NCBI GenBank assembly: GCA_019649035.1
Contig: BMAT01004028.1
Span: forward strand, 141,781 to 171,461
Origin: Elysia marginata
Taxonomy: Eukaryota > Mollusca > Gastropoda > Plakobranchidae
Length of the DNA: 29,681 bases
Direction of reading: 5' to 3'
The number at the start of each line of letters is the position of its first letter. Position 1 is the first letter of the stretch. Shown here in pieces: positions 16,365-26,042 of the stretch. The notes under the pieces are model-generated. The model saw nothing but the letters and a program-made list of their open reading frames with translations, was not told where the DNA came from and did not search any database. The translations under genes and the position numbers were made by a program.

Positions 16365-17819
16365 GTGAGGCAGTTAAAAGATATATTGTACAAAGTAGGT
16401 GTCAGCGATGTTGTTGGCAGAACTTTGACTGAGGTAACTGCTTTGACAACTAACTCCAAAGAGGTTACAAGCAATGCAGTTTTTGTGGCTATAAGTGGCA
16501 CCGTTTCAGATGGTCATAAATTTATTGAAGAGGCAATAGTCAGGGGGAGTAAAGCGATCATTTGTGAGCAGTTTCCGAGAGTGTTACAAAAGGACATTAC
16601 CTATGTGCAGGTTCAGGATAGTAGGCAGGCGTTAGCTTTTCTCGCAGCCAATTTTTATGATAATCCGTCCGAAAAATTAACCTTGGTAGGGATTACTGGC
16701 ACAAATGGGAAAACCACGACAGCCACTCTTTTGTACGAGTTATTCAAAAGATCAGGATTTAATTCGGGGCTGATTTCTACCGTAAAAATATGTATTGGTG
16801 AAGAGGTCATAAAAGCCCATTTGACCACGCCAAGTCCTTTACAGACACAAAAATACCTTTCTGATATGGTGAATATTGGTGTAACCCATTGTTTTATGGA
16901 GGTTAGCTCTCATGGCATTGTACAAAATAGGACACTTGGGCTTCATTTTTGTGGGGGTGTATTTACAAACTTATCGCATGACCATTTGGACTATCACAAG
17001 ACATTTGAAAGCTATCGGGATGTGAAAAAGAAATTCTTTGACCAACTACCCAAAAAGGCTTTTGCACTTACTAATGTGGATGATAAAAACGGAGTATTTG
17101 TACTCCAAAATACACCGGCAAAGCGTTATAAATATGCTTTAAAAACAAGGGCAGATTTTAGGGCAAAAATATTTGAAAAAGATTTTGGAGGTATGCTTCT
17201 CAAAATTGCGGATAGGGAGATATTTACAAAACTCGTGGGTGTGTTCAATGCCTACAATATCCTATGCGTATTTGCCGTAGCGTCAATATTGGGACTAGAG
17301 GTTATTGAGATACTAAAAGAGATTAGCCGACTTGATAGTGTGGAAGGTCGTTTTCAGTGTCAGGTTTCAAAAAACGGGATTACTGCTATTGTAGACTATG
17401 CCCATACTCCCGATGCTTTGGAAAATGTACTGACGACAATCAATGAGTTGAGACACGGCAATGGCAATGTGATAACAGTAGTAGGTTGTGGGGGTAATAG
17501 AGATATTTCTAAAAGAGCCACAATGACGAAAGTGGCTTCTAGGCTTAGCAAAGTGGTGATTCTAACCTCAGATAATCCGAGAGAAGAAAACCCAAAAGAC
17601 ATAATAGATGACATGAAGAAAGGGGTGACTGCAAGTAAACAGTCAAGTGTTTTCATTGTATTGGACAGGGAACACGCCATAAAAAAGGCTTGCAATATGG
17701 CTGGTAGTGGAGATGTGGTGCTAATTGCAGGTAAAGGGCATGAAGATTATCAGGAGATAAAGGGCGAGAGGAAGCCTTTTTCAGACCACTTGGTGTTAGA
17801 AAAATATCTGTTCACATAA
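16365..17819 (+). CDS. murE: UDP-N-acetylmuramoyl-tripeptide synthetase MurE, m-DAP type
   Basis: 484 residues, starting at a GTG one base after the ftsI stop. Mur ligase N-terminal, central and C-terminal domains are all present. The ATP site is GTNGKTT (112-118), the LTTPSP and EVSSHG motifs are intact, and DNPREE (403-408) is the motif that selects meso-diaminopimelate rather than lysine. It adds the third residue of the stem peptide to UDP-MurNAc-L-Ala-D-Glu in the cytoplasm. mraY follows after 9 bases. Confidence 0.96.
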   Translation: MRQLKDILYKVGVSDVVGRTLTEVTALTTNSKEVTSNAVFVAISGTVSDGHKFIEEAIVRGSKAIICEQFPRVLQKDITYVQVQDSRQALAFLAANFYDNPSEKLTLVGITGTNGKTTTATLLYELFKRSGFNSGLISTVKICIGEEVIKAHLTTPSPLQTQKYLSDMVNIGVTHCFMEVSSHGIVQNRTLGLHFCGGVFTNLSHDHLDYHKTFESYRDVKKKFFDQLPKKAFALTNVDDKNGVFVLQNTPAKRYKYALKTRADFRAKIFEKDFGGMLLKIADREIFTKLVGVFNAYNILCVFAVASILGLEVIEILKEISRLDSVEGRFQCQVSKNGITAIVDYAHTPDALENVLTTINELRHGNGNVITVVGCGGNRDISKRATMTKVASRLSKVVILTSDNPREENPKDIIDDMKKGVTASKQSSVFIVLDREHAIKKACNMAGSGDVVLIAGKGHEDYQEIKGERKPFSDHLVLEKYLFT

Positions 17820-17828
17820 AGGAATTAT

Positions 17829-19031
17829 ATGCTTTATTTTTTATTCAATTTCTTGTCAAAATACTACGACATACCGGGTATTGGTTTGTTTCGTTATATC
17901 TCGTTTAGGTCTGCTGTGGCCGCTTTATTTTCGTTTTCTATGGCGTTGATTTACGGGAAGATTTTTATTTGTTACATAAAGTCAAAATGCATAAGTGAAC
18001 AGGTGAGGGATTTGGGGTTGAAAGGGCAAAAGGAAAAGGAAGGCACACCAACAATGGGAGGAATAATGATCATTTTGGCAACTTTACTCTCGGTTATTTT
18101 ATTTTCAGACCTTACCAATATCTATGTCATTCTCTTACTTATCACACTTCTTTGGATGGGCTTTATCGGTTTCTTGGACGACTATATAAAGATCTTCAAA
18201 AAGAAAAAAGAGGGATTGAGCGGACGTTTTAAAGTTTTGGGGCAAGTTGTTTTAGGACTTTTTGTAGGGGCCATGCTTTATCTACATCCAGAGGTAACCA
18301 TAAAAGAGGAAACTCTGATAAATGGCACCCAAATTTTTGGTGCAGAACACAAGTCTACAAAGACGACAATACCTTTTATGAAAAATAATGAATTGGACTA
18401 TTCACTTTTCATAAGTTGGATGGGCGAGGACTACCAAGATTACGCTTGGTTTGTATTTATTCCCCTTGTTATATTTGTAATAACGGCTGTTTCTAATGGC
18501 TCTAACCTTACAGATGGTATGGATGGTCTTGTAGCAGGGGTATCATCTGTAGTGGTTCTCGCGTTGGGTGTCTTGGCTTGGTTGTCCGGAAATATTATAT
18601 TTTCTAACTATTTGAATATCATGTATATACCTCGAGTGGGAGAGATGATGGTATTCATTGCTGCTTTTACGGGGGCTTTATTGAGTTTTCTTTGGTACAA
18701 CAGTTATCCTGCCCAAATATTTATGGGAGATACTGGTAGTTTGACAATAGGAAGTTGTATTGCAGTTATTGCTATTGCCATTAGAAAGGAGCTTTTGATA
18801 CCTTTATTGTGTGGCGTTTTTTTGGTAGAGAACCTCTCTGTAGTCTTGCAAGTCGGGTATTTTAAAATGACAAAGAAGAGGTATGGATCAGGGCGTAGGA
18901 TTTTTTTGATGACACCCATACACCATCATTTCCAAAAAAAAGGATGGAATGAGTCAAAAATTGTAGTTCGTTTTTGGATAGTTCAGGTTGTATTGGCTGT
19001 CATAACCATTATAACCCTTAAGATAAGATAG
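17829..19031 (+). CDS. mraY: Phospho-N-acetylmuramoyl-pentapeptide-transferase MraY
   Basis: 400 residues, about ten membrane helices. Hallmarks are the DD pair at 117-118 in [17 protein letters not shown] (226-234), GDTGS (300-304) and the MTPIHHHF histidine loop with KKGW (361-373). It links the UDP-MurNAc-pentapeptide to undecaprenyl phosphate to make lipid I. The protein is longer than the Escherichia coli enzyme (about 360); the extra residues lie near 155-205 between membrane segments, as is usual in this phylum. murD follows at once. Confidence 0.96.
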   Translation: MLYFLFNFLSKYYDIPGIGLFRYISFRSAVAALFSFSMALIYGKIFICYIKSKCISEQVRDLGLKGQKEKEGTPTMGGIMIILATLLSVILFSDLTNIYVILLLITLLWMGFIGFLDDYIKIFKKKKEGLSGRFKVLGQVVLGLFVGAMLYLHPEVTIKEETLINGTQIFGAEHKSTKTTIPFMKNNELDYSLFISWMGEDYQDYAWFVFIPLVIFVITAVSNGSNLTDGMDGLVAGVSSVVVLALGVLAWLSGNIIFSNYLNIMYIPRVGEMMVFIAAFTGALLSFLWYNSYPAQIFMGDTGSLTIGSCIAVIAIAIRKELLIPLLCGVFLVENLSVVLQVGYFKMTKKRYGSGRRIFLMTPIHHHFQKKGWNESKIVVRFWIVQVVLAVITIITLKIR

Positions 19032-19033
19032 GC

Positions 19034-20380
19034 TTGGAAGAAGAAGTACTAAATATTGCTGTAGTTGGTGCTGGTGAGAGTGGTGTCGGGGCAGCCATTT
19101 TGGCAAAAAAGCGAGGCTATAATGTCTTTGTCTCTGATGGTGGTAATGTGGCTCCGAAGTATATAGAGAAAATGGAGCTTTATCAAATTGATTATGAGAG
19201 CAATAGACATGACATAAAAAGAATAAAAAATGCCGATATTGTAGTCAAAAGTCCAGGAATAAATAGAGAGTCTGATGTGATGAAACAACTCTTGAAGAGT
19301 GGTTCTAAGATTATTTCTGAAATAGAGTTTGCCTTTCAAAACACAGATGCTCATGTACTTGCCGTAACGGGGACCAATGGTAAAACAACAACCGTTTCGC
19401 TTGTATATGACATTATGAAAAGGGCCGGTTACAATGTCGGATTGGCAGGTAATATAGGTAAGAGTTTTGCCGAACAAGTCGCTCTGGAAAACAAGCCTTA
19501 TTATGTCTTGGAGATTAGCAGTTTCCAGTTAGATGACATTGAGAAATTTAGACCTAGAGTGGCTGTTTTGACCAATATAACCCCTGACCACTTGGAGTGC
19601 TACCAATATACTTTTGAAAATTATATCAAATCAAAATTTAGAATTACAGAAAATCAAACTGAAGATGACATTTTTATTTATGATGCAGATGATATTAATA
19701 TTTCCAACCATATGAAGCGTAATGATATAAAAGCTAGTAAGCTCCCTTTTGCTACGGAGATAAAGTTGGATTTGGGAATTTGTCTACAAGAAGAACAAAT
19801 GCAGGTGAACTTTCGCGACAATAGGTATTCTATAGATACTACTTTGTACTCTTTGCAGGGAAGACATAATGTAAAGAATGCGATGGCGGCCACAGCAGTA
19901 GCGGAGGTTATGAAAATAGATAAGGAAATCATCAGAAATAGTTTGCAGATGTTTCATGGTAAGGAACATCGGTTGGAGAAAGTCCCCAAACAAGGGGGGG
20001 TCTTGTTTTTCAATGACTCTAAAGCAACTAATATCAACGCTGTATTTTATGCTTTGGAGAGTATGAGCAGACCTACTGTTTGGATAGTGGGAGGAATAGA
20101 TAAAGGGAATGATTACAGTGTACTCTTTCCATTAGTTTGGGAAAAGGTAAAAGCCATAGTTTGTATAGGGAAAGACAATAAAAAGATAGTAGACAGTTTT
20201 AAAAAAATAGTTCCCAATATTGTAGAAACCCAGTCTATGGATGAGGCTGTACTGATTTCATACGGCTTTTCAGAATATGGAGATGCAGTGCTGTTGTCTC
20301 CCGCTTGTGCGAGTTTTGATGTATTTAAAAATTATGAAGATAGAGGTAAGCAATTTAAAAGAGCTGTAAAAGCATTGTAA
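19034..20380 (+). CDS. murD: UDP-N-acetylmuramoyl-alanine-D-glutamate ligase MurD
   Basis: 448 residues. The N-terminal dinucleotide-like fold begins IAVVGAGESGVGAA, the ATP site is GTNGKTTT (113-120), and the later motifs ITPDHLE, HRLE and FNDSKATN are present. It adds D-glutamate to UDP-MurNAc-L-alanine. The start is a TTG at 19034, two bases after the mraY stop. No ATG or GTG exists before the conserved first strand, so TTG is the only reasonable choice. It is followed one base later by ftsW. Confidence 0.95.
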   Translation: MEEEVLNIAVVGAGESGVGAAILAKKRGYNVFVSDGGNVAPKYIEKMELYQIDYESNRHDIKRIKNADIVVKSPGINRESDVMKQLLKSGSKIISEIEFAFQNTDAHVLAVTGTNGKTTTVSLVYDIMKRAGYNVGLAGNIGKSFAEQVALENKPYYVLEISSFQLDDIEKFRPRVAVLTNITPDHLECYQYTFENYIKSKFRITENQTEDDIFIYDADDINISNHMKRNDIKASKLPFATEIKLDLGICLQEEQMQVNFRDNRYSIDTTLYSLQGRHNVKNAMAATAVAEVMKIDKEIIRNSLQMFHGKEHRLEKVPKQGGVLFFNDSKATNINAVFYALESMSRPTVWIVGGIDKGNDYSVLFPLVWEKVKAIVCIGKDNKKIVDSFKKIVPNIVETQSMDEAVLISYGFSEYGDAVLLSPACASFDVFKNYEDRGKQFKRAVKAL

Positions 20381-20381
20381 T

Positions 20382-21587
20382 ATGCGCAGACTAATGAACA
20401 TTTTAAAAGGAGACAGAGGGGTTTGGGCCGTGATGGCACTACTTGCCTTGTTTTCATTTCTTCCCGTTTACAGTTCCAGTTCCAATCTAGTTTATGTAAT
20501 GGGCAATGGCACTACTTTTGGACACCTCATAAAGCATGCTATATTACTCTTTGTGGGTTTTTTTTTAGTTGTAGTCGTTCATAGAATTCCCTACAACTAT
20601 TTTAGTGGTATAGCACTAGTTAGCCTACCCTTTGTGGTAATTCTTTTGATAGTTACTTTAGCTCAGGGGACAACTATCGGGGGGGCTAATGCAAGCAGGT
20701 GGTTACAGTTACCAATTGTCAGACAGTCTTTTCAGACATCCTCTCTTGCATCGGTGGTCTTGCCAATTTATGTAGCGAGATATTTGGTCAAAGTATCTCA
20801 TGGGAATGTGAGCTTTAGGGTTTCTTTTTATCAGTTATGGATTCCTGTATTTATCATCTGTAGCCTTATATTACCGGCAAACTTTTCTACGGCGGCAATC
20901 CTATTTATTGTGATATTAAACCTGTGTTTTGTGGCGGGATATCCGACAAAGTATATACTCAAAATACTTGGCATATCTGCATTGGGATTGTTGTTTTTTG
21001 TTTTGTTGGTAAAGGCATTTCCCGATAGCCTTCCCAATAGGGTAGACACCTGGGTCAGCCGTGTAGAAAACTATTTTTCAGATAGTGAAGGAGATATCAA
21101 TACTTCTTATCAAATACTCAAGGCCAAGACAGCCATAGCTAACGGAGGAATTTTTGGTGTGGGTTCTGGGAAGAGCGTGATGAAAAACTTTTTACCCCAT
21201 AGCTCCTCCGATTTTATCTATGCCATTATTTTGGAGGAATATGGCTTGTTTGGAGGTGTTTTTTTGATTATTCTATATCTTTTTTTGCTTTTGAGAATGC
21301 TTGTTATAGTTGGCAAATCGCAGACTTCTTTTGGTAAGCTGTTAGTTTGCGCTGTAGGGCTCCCCATTCTCTTCAATGCATTTATAAATATGGCTGTCGC
21401 CGTTCATATTATTCCCGTTACGGGGCAAAATTTACCCCTTGTAACAAGTGGCGGGACATCTATTTGGATGACTTGTTTGTCTATAGGTATTGTGCTGAGC
21501 GTTAGTACGGGAAATATCAGGAAGAATTCTAAGGCAGAAGAGAGCGAATCGTTAAATCCCATAGATGTACTAAGTGCGCAAGTTTAG
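20382..21587 (+). CDS. ftsW: Septal peptidoglycan polymerase FtsW (SEDS family)
   Basis: 401 residues with about ten membrane helices. SEDS landmarks are the GGANASRWLQLP loop after the third helix pair, the periplasmic loop with SSSDFIYAIILEEYG, and PVTGQNLPLVTSGG near the end. FtsW polymerises lipid II at the septum together with FtsI. Its place between murD and murG supports FtsW over RodA. An in-frame ATG four codons later is an alternative start. The last 14 bases overlap murG. Confidence 0.94.
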   Translation: MRRLMNILKGDRGVWAVMALLALFSFLPVYSSSSNLVYVMGNGTTFGHLIKHAILLFVGFFLVVVVHRIPYNYFSGIALVSLPFVVILLIVTLAQGTTIGGANASRWLQLPIVRQSFQTSSLASVVLPIYVARYLVKVSHGNVSFRVSFYQLWIPVFIICSLILPANFSTAAILFIVILNLCFVAGYPTKYILKILGISALGLLFFVLLVKAFPDSLPNRVDTWVSRVENYFSDSEGDINTSYQILKAKTAIANGGIFGVGSGKSVMKNFLPHSSSDFIYAIILEEYGLFGGVFLIILYLFLLLRMLVIVGKSQTSFGKLLVCAVGLPILFNAFINMAVAVHIIPVTGQNLPLVTSGGTSIWMTCLSIGIVLSVSTGNIRKNSKAEESESLNPIDVLSAQV

Positions 21588-22674
21588 AATTATTATATCA
21601 GGAGGGGGAACCGGGGGGCATATATACCCTGCCATTGCCATTGCCAATGAGTTTAGGGCTCAGTTTTCCAATATGGACATCTTATTTGTTGGGGCATCTG
21701 GGAAAATGGAGATGACTAAGGTACCACAAGAGAATTATCCCATTATAGGGCTTTGGATATCTGGTTTTCAAAGGGGGAGGGTTTTCAAAAATTTATTGCT
21801 ACCCCTAAAGATAGTGGTAGGCTTATTAAAATCAAGAAGTATTATCAAGAATTTCCGTCCCAATTTAGTTATCGGCACGGGAGGCTACGCAAGCTTACTA
21901 GTGGCATACATGGCGGCAAAAAGGAGAATCCCCGTATTTATTCAAGAGCAAAATTCATATCCAGGAATAGCCAATAAAATACTTTCCAAATATGCAAGAA
22001 ATGTGTTTGTTGCCTACGACGATATGGATAGATTTTTTCCAAAACACAAAATCATAAATGTCGGAAACCCCATAAGACAAAACCTCTCATTCGTACAGTG
22101 GAATCAGACCAACGCCTTTTCTGTTTTTAATGTAGATCCCGATAAAAAGGTACTTCTGGTTTTGGGGGGAAGTCTGGGCGCAAAGCTCATAAATGAAATG
22201 GTAGAGATATGTTTGGAGTTTTTCGAACACCTCAACATACACTTAATTTGGCAATGTGGAGAGTGCTACATAGAGAAGTATGATGGGTACAATGACCTTG
22301 ATTTTGTAGAGGTATATCCTTTTATAAAAAGAATGGATATGGCATACGCTCTGGCAGATGTCATCATCTCAAGGGCAGGTGCGGGAGCCATTAGTGAACT
22401 CTGTATGGTGGCAAAGCCTTTGGTTTTGATACCTTCCCCCAATGTTACGGAAGACCATCAGTATAAAAATGCAAAGGTGTTAGAAGATATGCAAGGTGCC
22501 AAAGTCTTTAAAGAAAGTGATTTGGAAGAAAACTTAGATGACTTTAAAGAGGAATTTCAATCCCTTATTGAGTCTCCAACAACCCAAAAACTAATGTCTA
22601 TAGCTCTAAAGGAAATGGCAAGACCAGATGCGGCAAGAGATATTGTAAACCATATTGTGAGATGTCTGAAGTAA
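21574..22674 (+). CDS. murG: UDP-GlcNAc:lipid I N-acetylglucosaminyltransferase MurG
   Basis: 366 residues, normal length, starting at a GTG inside the end of ftsW. It shows GGGTGGHIYPA (10-20), the acceptor-side EQNSYPG, the GGSLGAKLIN nucleotide loop, and the SRAGAGAISEL donor-binding motif. It makes lipid II on the inner face of the membrane. A frame of 74 codons inside it on the same strand is a shadow. The 3' end overlaps murC by 13 bases. Confidence 0.96.
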   Translation: MRKFRIIISGGGTGGHIYPAIAIANEFRAQFSNMDILFVGASGKMEMTKVPQENYPIIGLWISGFQRGRVFKNLLLPLKIVVGLLKSRSIIKNFRPNLVIGTGGYASLLVAYMAAKRRIPVFIQEQNSYPGIANKILSKYARNVFVAYDDMDRFFPKHKIINVGNPIRQNLSFVQWNQTNAFSVFNVDPDKKVLLVLGGSLGAKLINEMVEICLEFFEHLNIHLIWQCGECYIEKYDGYNDLDFVEVYPFIKRMDMAYALADVIISRAGAGAISELCMVAKPLVLIPSPNVTEDHQYKNAKVLEDMQGAKVFKESDLEENLDDFKEEFQSLIESPTTQKLMSIALKEMARPDAARDIVNHIVRCLK

Positions 22675-24005
22675 ATTACAGTAATATACGGACGGTATAT
22701 TTTATCGGTATTGGGGGTATCGGTATGTCTGCCATTGCTAGTTATTTTTTGGAACATAAAAAACAGGTTTATGGATACGATAAAACACCGAGCGAATTAA
22801 CTGAAAGACTTCAGGGTATGGGGGCATCTATACAATATGAAAGTAGTTTGCAATATGTAGGGCGATTGGATAAAGAGACGACATTAGTGATTTATACCCC
22901 TGCTGTTTCAAAAGACTTGCCTATTTATCAATATTTGAAAGAGGAAGGTTTTACGATAAAGAAAAGGGCGGAGGTTTTGAATGATCTCACAAAGGGGACA
23001 TTTTGTGTAGCGGTATCGGGAACACATGGTAAGACTACGGTAAGTGTAATTATTGCTCATATTTTGGCGGTTTCAGGCAAAAAGATGAGGGCTTTTCTGG
23101 GGGGTATTTCAGAAAATTACGACAGCAATTATATTTCTCTTGGCAATGAAATTACTGTTGTAGAAGCAGATGAGTATGACAGGTCTTTTTTGCGATTACA
23201 CCCCGATATGATCTGCATAACGGCTATAGATCCGGATCATTTGGACACATACCAATCTGGTTATTCTGTTGAGGAGTCATTTATGGAATTTTCTCGCAAA
23301 GTAGAGCCACAAAATCTTTTTGTAAATGAAAATTTATCTTTGGAAGGAAATGCTTTTGGATTCTCAAAAACAAGTGATATAAGGATAGAAGATTTAAGGA
23401 TAGAGGGACTCAAATCAATTTTTAACATGGTAACGCCTGCCTATACTATCAAAGGTCTAGAATTTTTTATGCCAGGTGTACACAATGCTGTCAACGCGTT
23501 GACGGCTGTTGCGGTATGTCTTAAATTGGGAGTAAGCCCGGATTCGATAAGGGAGTCTTTGAGTACTTTTAGGGGTGTCAAGAGGCGCTTCTCCTACCAA
23601 ATCAATCATCCGGAATTTGTATTTATAGATGATTATGCCCATCACCCAAAAGAGATAGACGCAGTATATGATTCCATCTGTGGGATATTTCCGAAGAAAG
23701 AAAATTTGGTAATATTTCAGCCACACCTTTTTACTAGAACAAGGGATTTTGCAGATGCGTTTGCAGATAGCTTATCAAGGTTTGACAATGTAGCGTTACT
23801 CAATATTTATCCCGCAAGGGAAGAACCTATTGAGGGGATTGACTCCCAATTTATTTTGGAAAAAATCAGCCATATCAGAAAGAAATTGATAGCTAAAGAT
23901 GAGATGTGTAGTCATGTAAGGCAGGTGAATCCAAAGGTGCTTATTACACTCGGAGCAGGAGATATAGGCGATGAGGTCGGTAAACTTAAGAAATTATTGT
24001 CATGA
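22662..24005 (+). CDS. murC: UDP-N-acetylmuramate-L-alanine ligase MurC
   Basis: 447 residues. FIGIGGIGMS (14-23) binds UDP-MurNAc, GTHGKTT (120-126) is the P-loop with the MurC-type His, and EADEYDRSFL, DPDHLDTY and DDYAHHPKE follow in order. It adds the first amino acid, L-alanine, to UDP-MurNAc. It overlaps murG by 13 bases and ftsQ by four (ATGA). Confidence 0.96.
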   Translation: MSEVNYSNIRTVYFIGIGGIGMSAIASYFLEHKKQVYGYDKTPSELTERLQGMGASIQYESSLQYVGRLDKETTLVIYTPAVSKDLPIYQYLKEEGFTIKKRAEVLNDLTKGTFCVAVSGTHGKTTVSVIIAHILAVSGKKMRAFLGGISENYDSNYISLGNEITVVEADEYDRSFLRLHPDMICITAIDPDHLDTYQSGYSVEESFMEFSRKVEPQNLFVNENLSLEGNAFGFSKTSDIRIEDLRIEGLKSIFNMVTPAYTIKGLEFFMPGVHNAVNALTAVAVCLKLGVSPDSIRESLSTFRGVKRRFSYQINHPEFVFIDDYAHHPKEIDAVYDSICGIFPKKENLVIFQPHLFTRTRDFADAFADSLSRFDNVALLNIYPAREEPIEGIDSQFILEKISHIRKKLIAKDEMCSHVRQVNPKVLITLGAGDIGDEVGKLKKLLS

Positions 24006-24709
24006 AAAAGAGAAAAAAAATAGCGCGCATATTTTTTCTATTAGTATTTGTATTCATTTATTTGTTTACCAACTTAAGGTATTCTAATAGGAGCGTATCA
24101 CATTTGGAAATTGAAATTTTAGGGAAAGAGCCACTTCTAATCTCCAGTAGCGCTTTGAGGGATATGGTAGAACATAAATATATATTTGCCGGCCCTTCTA
24201 GGGTAGGAGATATTTCTATCAGAGAAATAGAACAGCATATAAGACAACATGAGTTGGTAAAGGATGCCAATGCTTATCTGACTGTAGATGGCAAGTTACA
24301 GGTTGAAGTATGGCAGAGAAAACCTATTCTGAGGGTGGTAGATAAATCATCTTATTATATTGATGATGAGGGCAAACCGATGCCACTATCAGATATTTAC
24401 TCGGTGCGGGTGCCACTATTTTATGATTTGGGGGGGAGCCATTACAAAGCGGTTTATCCCTTGGCAAAATACATTAACGGGGCGCATTTTTATAAAATGC
24501 TTATTACCGCTATAGAGAGGAAAGAGCAACGGTATTTTTTGAGGGTTAGGGGTTTCGACTTTCATGTACAGTTAGGCTCTTTGGAAAATTTTGAGGATAA
24601 GCTGAAAAACTTTAAAGCATTTTATCAGATAAGATCAAGGTCTAGAGTGATGGCGCAGTATAGGATAGTTAATTTGGAGTATAATAATCAGGTAGTTTGT
24701 AAATTATAA
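24002..24709 (+). CDS. ftsQ: Cell division protein FtsQ
   Basis: 235 residues. A basic N-terminus, one membrane helix (about 8-24) and a periplasmic POTRA-like region (about 35-110) with the VEVWQRKPILRV strand that precedes the FtsQ/DivIB beta domain (about 115-230). Bacteroidota FtsQ is short and poorly conserved, so name and role rest on topology plus position between murC and ftsA. It links FtsL to FtsA and the synthases in the divisome. ftsA follows after six bases. Confidence 0.88.
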   Translation: MKKRKKIARIFFLLVFVFIYLFTNLRYSNRSVSHLEIEILGKEPLLISSSALRDMVEHKYIFAGPSRVGDISIREIEQHIRQHELVKDANAYLTVDGKLQVEVWQRKPILRVVDKSSYYIDDEGKPMPLSDIYSVRVPLFYDLGGSHYKAVYPLAKYINGAHFYKMLITAIERKEQRYFLRVRGFDFHVQLGSLENFEDKLKNFKAFYQIRSRSRVMAQYRIVNLEYNNQVVCKL

Positions 24710-24715
24710 TCAGGC

Positions 24716-26026
24716 ATGAAACAAAGAAGTATATCTGTTGGCTTGGATATCGGGACGACTAAAACGGCGACTATTATCGGTAGGGAGAATGAGTATGGTA
24801 AGCTAGATATATTGGGTCTTGGCGTTGCAAAAAGCAAGGGTGTCCATCGGGGTGTTGTGAGTAATCAGGTACAGACAATACAGTCTATAAAGAAAGCTGT
24901 GGAGCAGTCAGAAAGGCTGAGCGGGCACACTATAAAAGATATAACCGTGGGCATTGCGGGGCAGCATATCAGAAGTCTTCAACACAATGATTATGTTACT
25001 ATTTCCAATTCAGAAGGGGTTATTAGGGCAGAAGATGTAAACAGGCTAAAGGCCCAAGCATACAAGCTCAAAATGAGAGCAGGGGAGGAGATTATCCACG
25101 CGCTCCCACAGGACTATACCATAGATGATCAAACAGAGATCAAAGACCCTGTAGGAATGTATGGAAACAGACTAGAGGCTAATTTTCATATTGTAGCAGG
25201 GCAAATCAGTTCTATAAGAAATATTGCTATTTGTGTTCAAAAGGCGGGATTAAATTTGAAAGCGATTACCTTAGAGCCTTTGGCATCGGCAGATTCAGTC
25301 CTTATGAAAGAAGAAAAAGAGGCGGGGGTTACACTGGTTGATATAGGTGGCGGTACAACAGACTTGGCGATATTCAAAGGGGGTATTCTCCGGCATACGG
25401 CTGTGATACCTTATGGAGGAGACATTATAACCAAAGCAATAGAAGAGGGTTGTTCCCTTATAAATGCCACTGCAGAAGAGTTGAAGATTAAGTATGGATC
25501 CGCTTGGCCAGGTATGATAGGAAGCAATGAGATCGTCTCTGTCAGAGGGTTAAAAGGGAGACCACGAAAGGAAATATCTCTGAGATTCCTTTCGGGTATG
25601 ATATACGCTACGGTAGAAAAGATATTTAAAATAGTAGACAATGAAATAAAGAACTACGGTTCTAGCAATCAAAATAGGAAGTTGATAGCGGGCATAGTTT
25701 TGACAGGTGGGGGTAGTCAGTTAAAACACTTGAAGCAACTGGTAGAATACATTTGTGGTATAGATGTAAGAATAGGCAGACCCACAGAGCATTTGGCAGG
25801 GGATTCAGATGAAGCTACTTGCTCACCCAAATTTGCCACAGGCATTGGCTTGGCAATGAATCCCTTTATGGATGTACAGGATGAAAAAGAAAGTGTTGAG
25901 AAAAAAGAGTGCATACCAAAAGAAGAGGAAAAAGAAAAACGGATAGAGGAGAAAGATTTTTCCAGGAAAAGACTTTGGGAAAAACTAATGGATGGCACAA
26001 GGCGATTTTTAGAAAGAGTAGAGTAA
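24716..26026 (+). CDS. ftsA: Cell division protein FtsA
   Basis: 436 residues, an actin-like ATPase. The phosphate-1 loop is GLDIGTTKTA (9-18), phosphate-2 is VDIGGGTTDLAIF, and the adenosine loop is VLTGGGSQL. The inserted 1C domain typical of FtsA lies after residue 85. A charged linker (EEEKEKRIEEK) leads to a C-terminal amphipathic helix (last about 17 residues, LWEKLMDGTRRFLERVE). This is the membrane-targeting sequence that ties FtsZ filaments to the membrane. ftsZ begins 16 bases later. Confidence 0.96.
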   Translation: MKQRSISVGLDIGTTKTATIIGRENEYGKLDILGLGVAKSKGVHRGVVSNQVQTIQSIKKAVEQSERLSGHTIKDITVGIAGQHIRSLQHNDYVTISNSEGVIRAEDVNRLKAQAYKLKMRAGEEIIHALPQDYTIDDQTEIKDPVGMYGNRLEANFHIVAGQISSIRNIAICVQKAGLNLKAITLEPLASADSVLMKEEKEAGVTLVDIGGGTTDLAIFKGGILRHTAVIPYGGDIITKAIEEGCSLINATAEELKIKYGSAWPGMIGSNEIVSVRGLKGRPRKEISLRFLSGMIYATVEKIFKIVDNEIKNYGSSNQNRKLIAGIVLTGGGSQLKHLKQLVEYICGIDVRIGRPTEHLAGDSDEATCSPKFATGIGLAMNPFMDVQDEKESVEKKECIPKEEEKEKRIEEKDFSRKRLWEKLMDGTRRFLERVE

Positions 26027-26042
26027 TAAAAACTATTGAAAA

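Noticed and set aside
21753-21977. 74-codon plus-strand frame inside murG
   Set aside because: murG is complete and well conserved in its own frame; the second frame has no family features.
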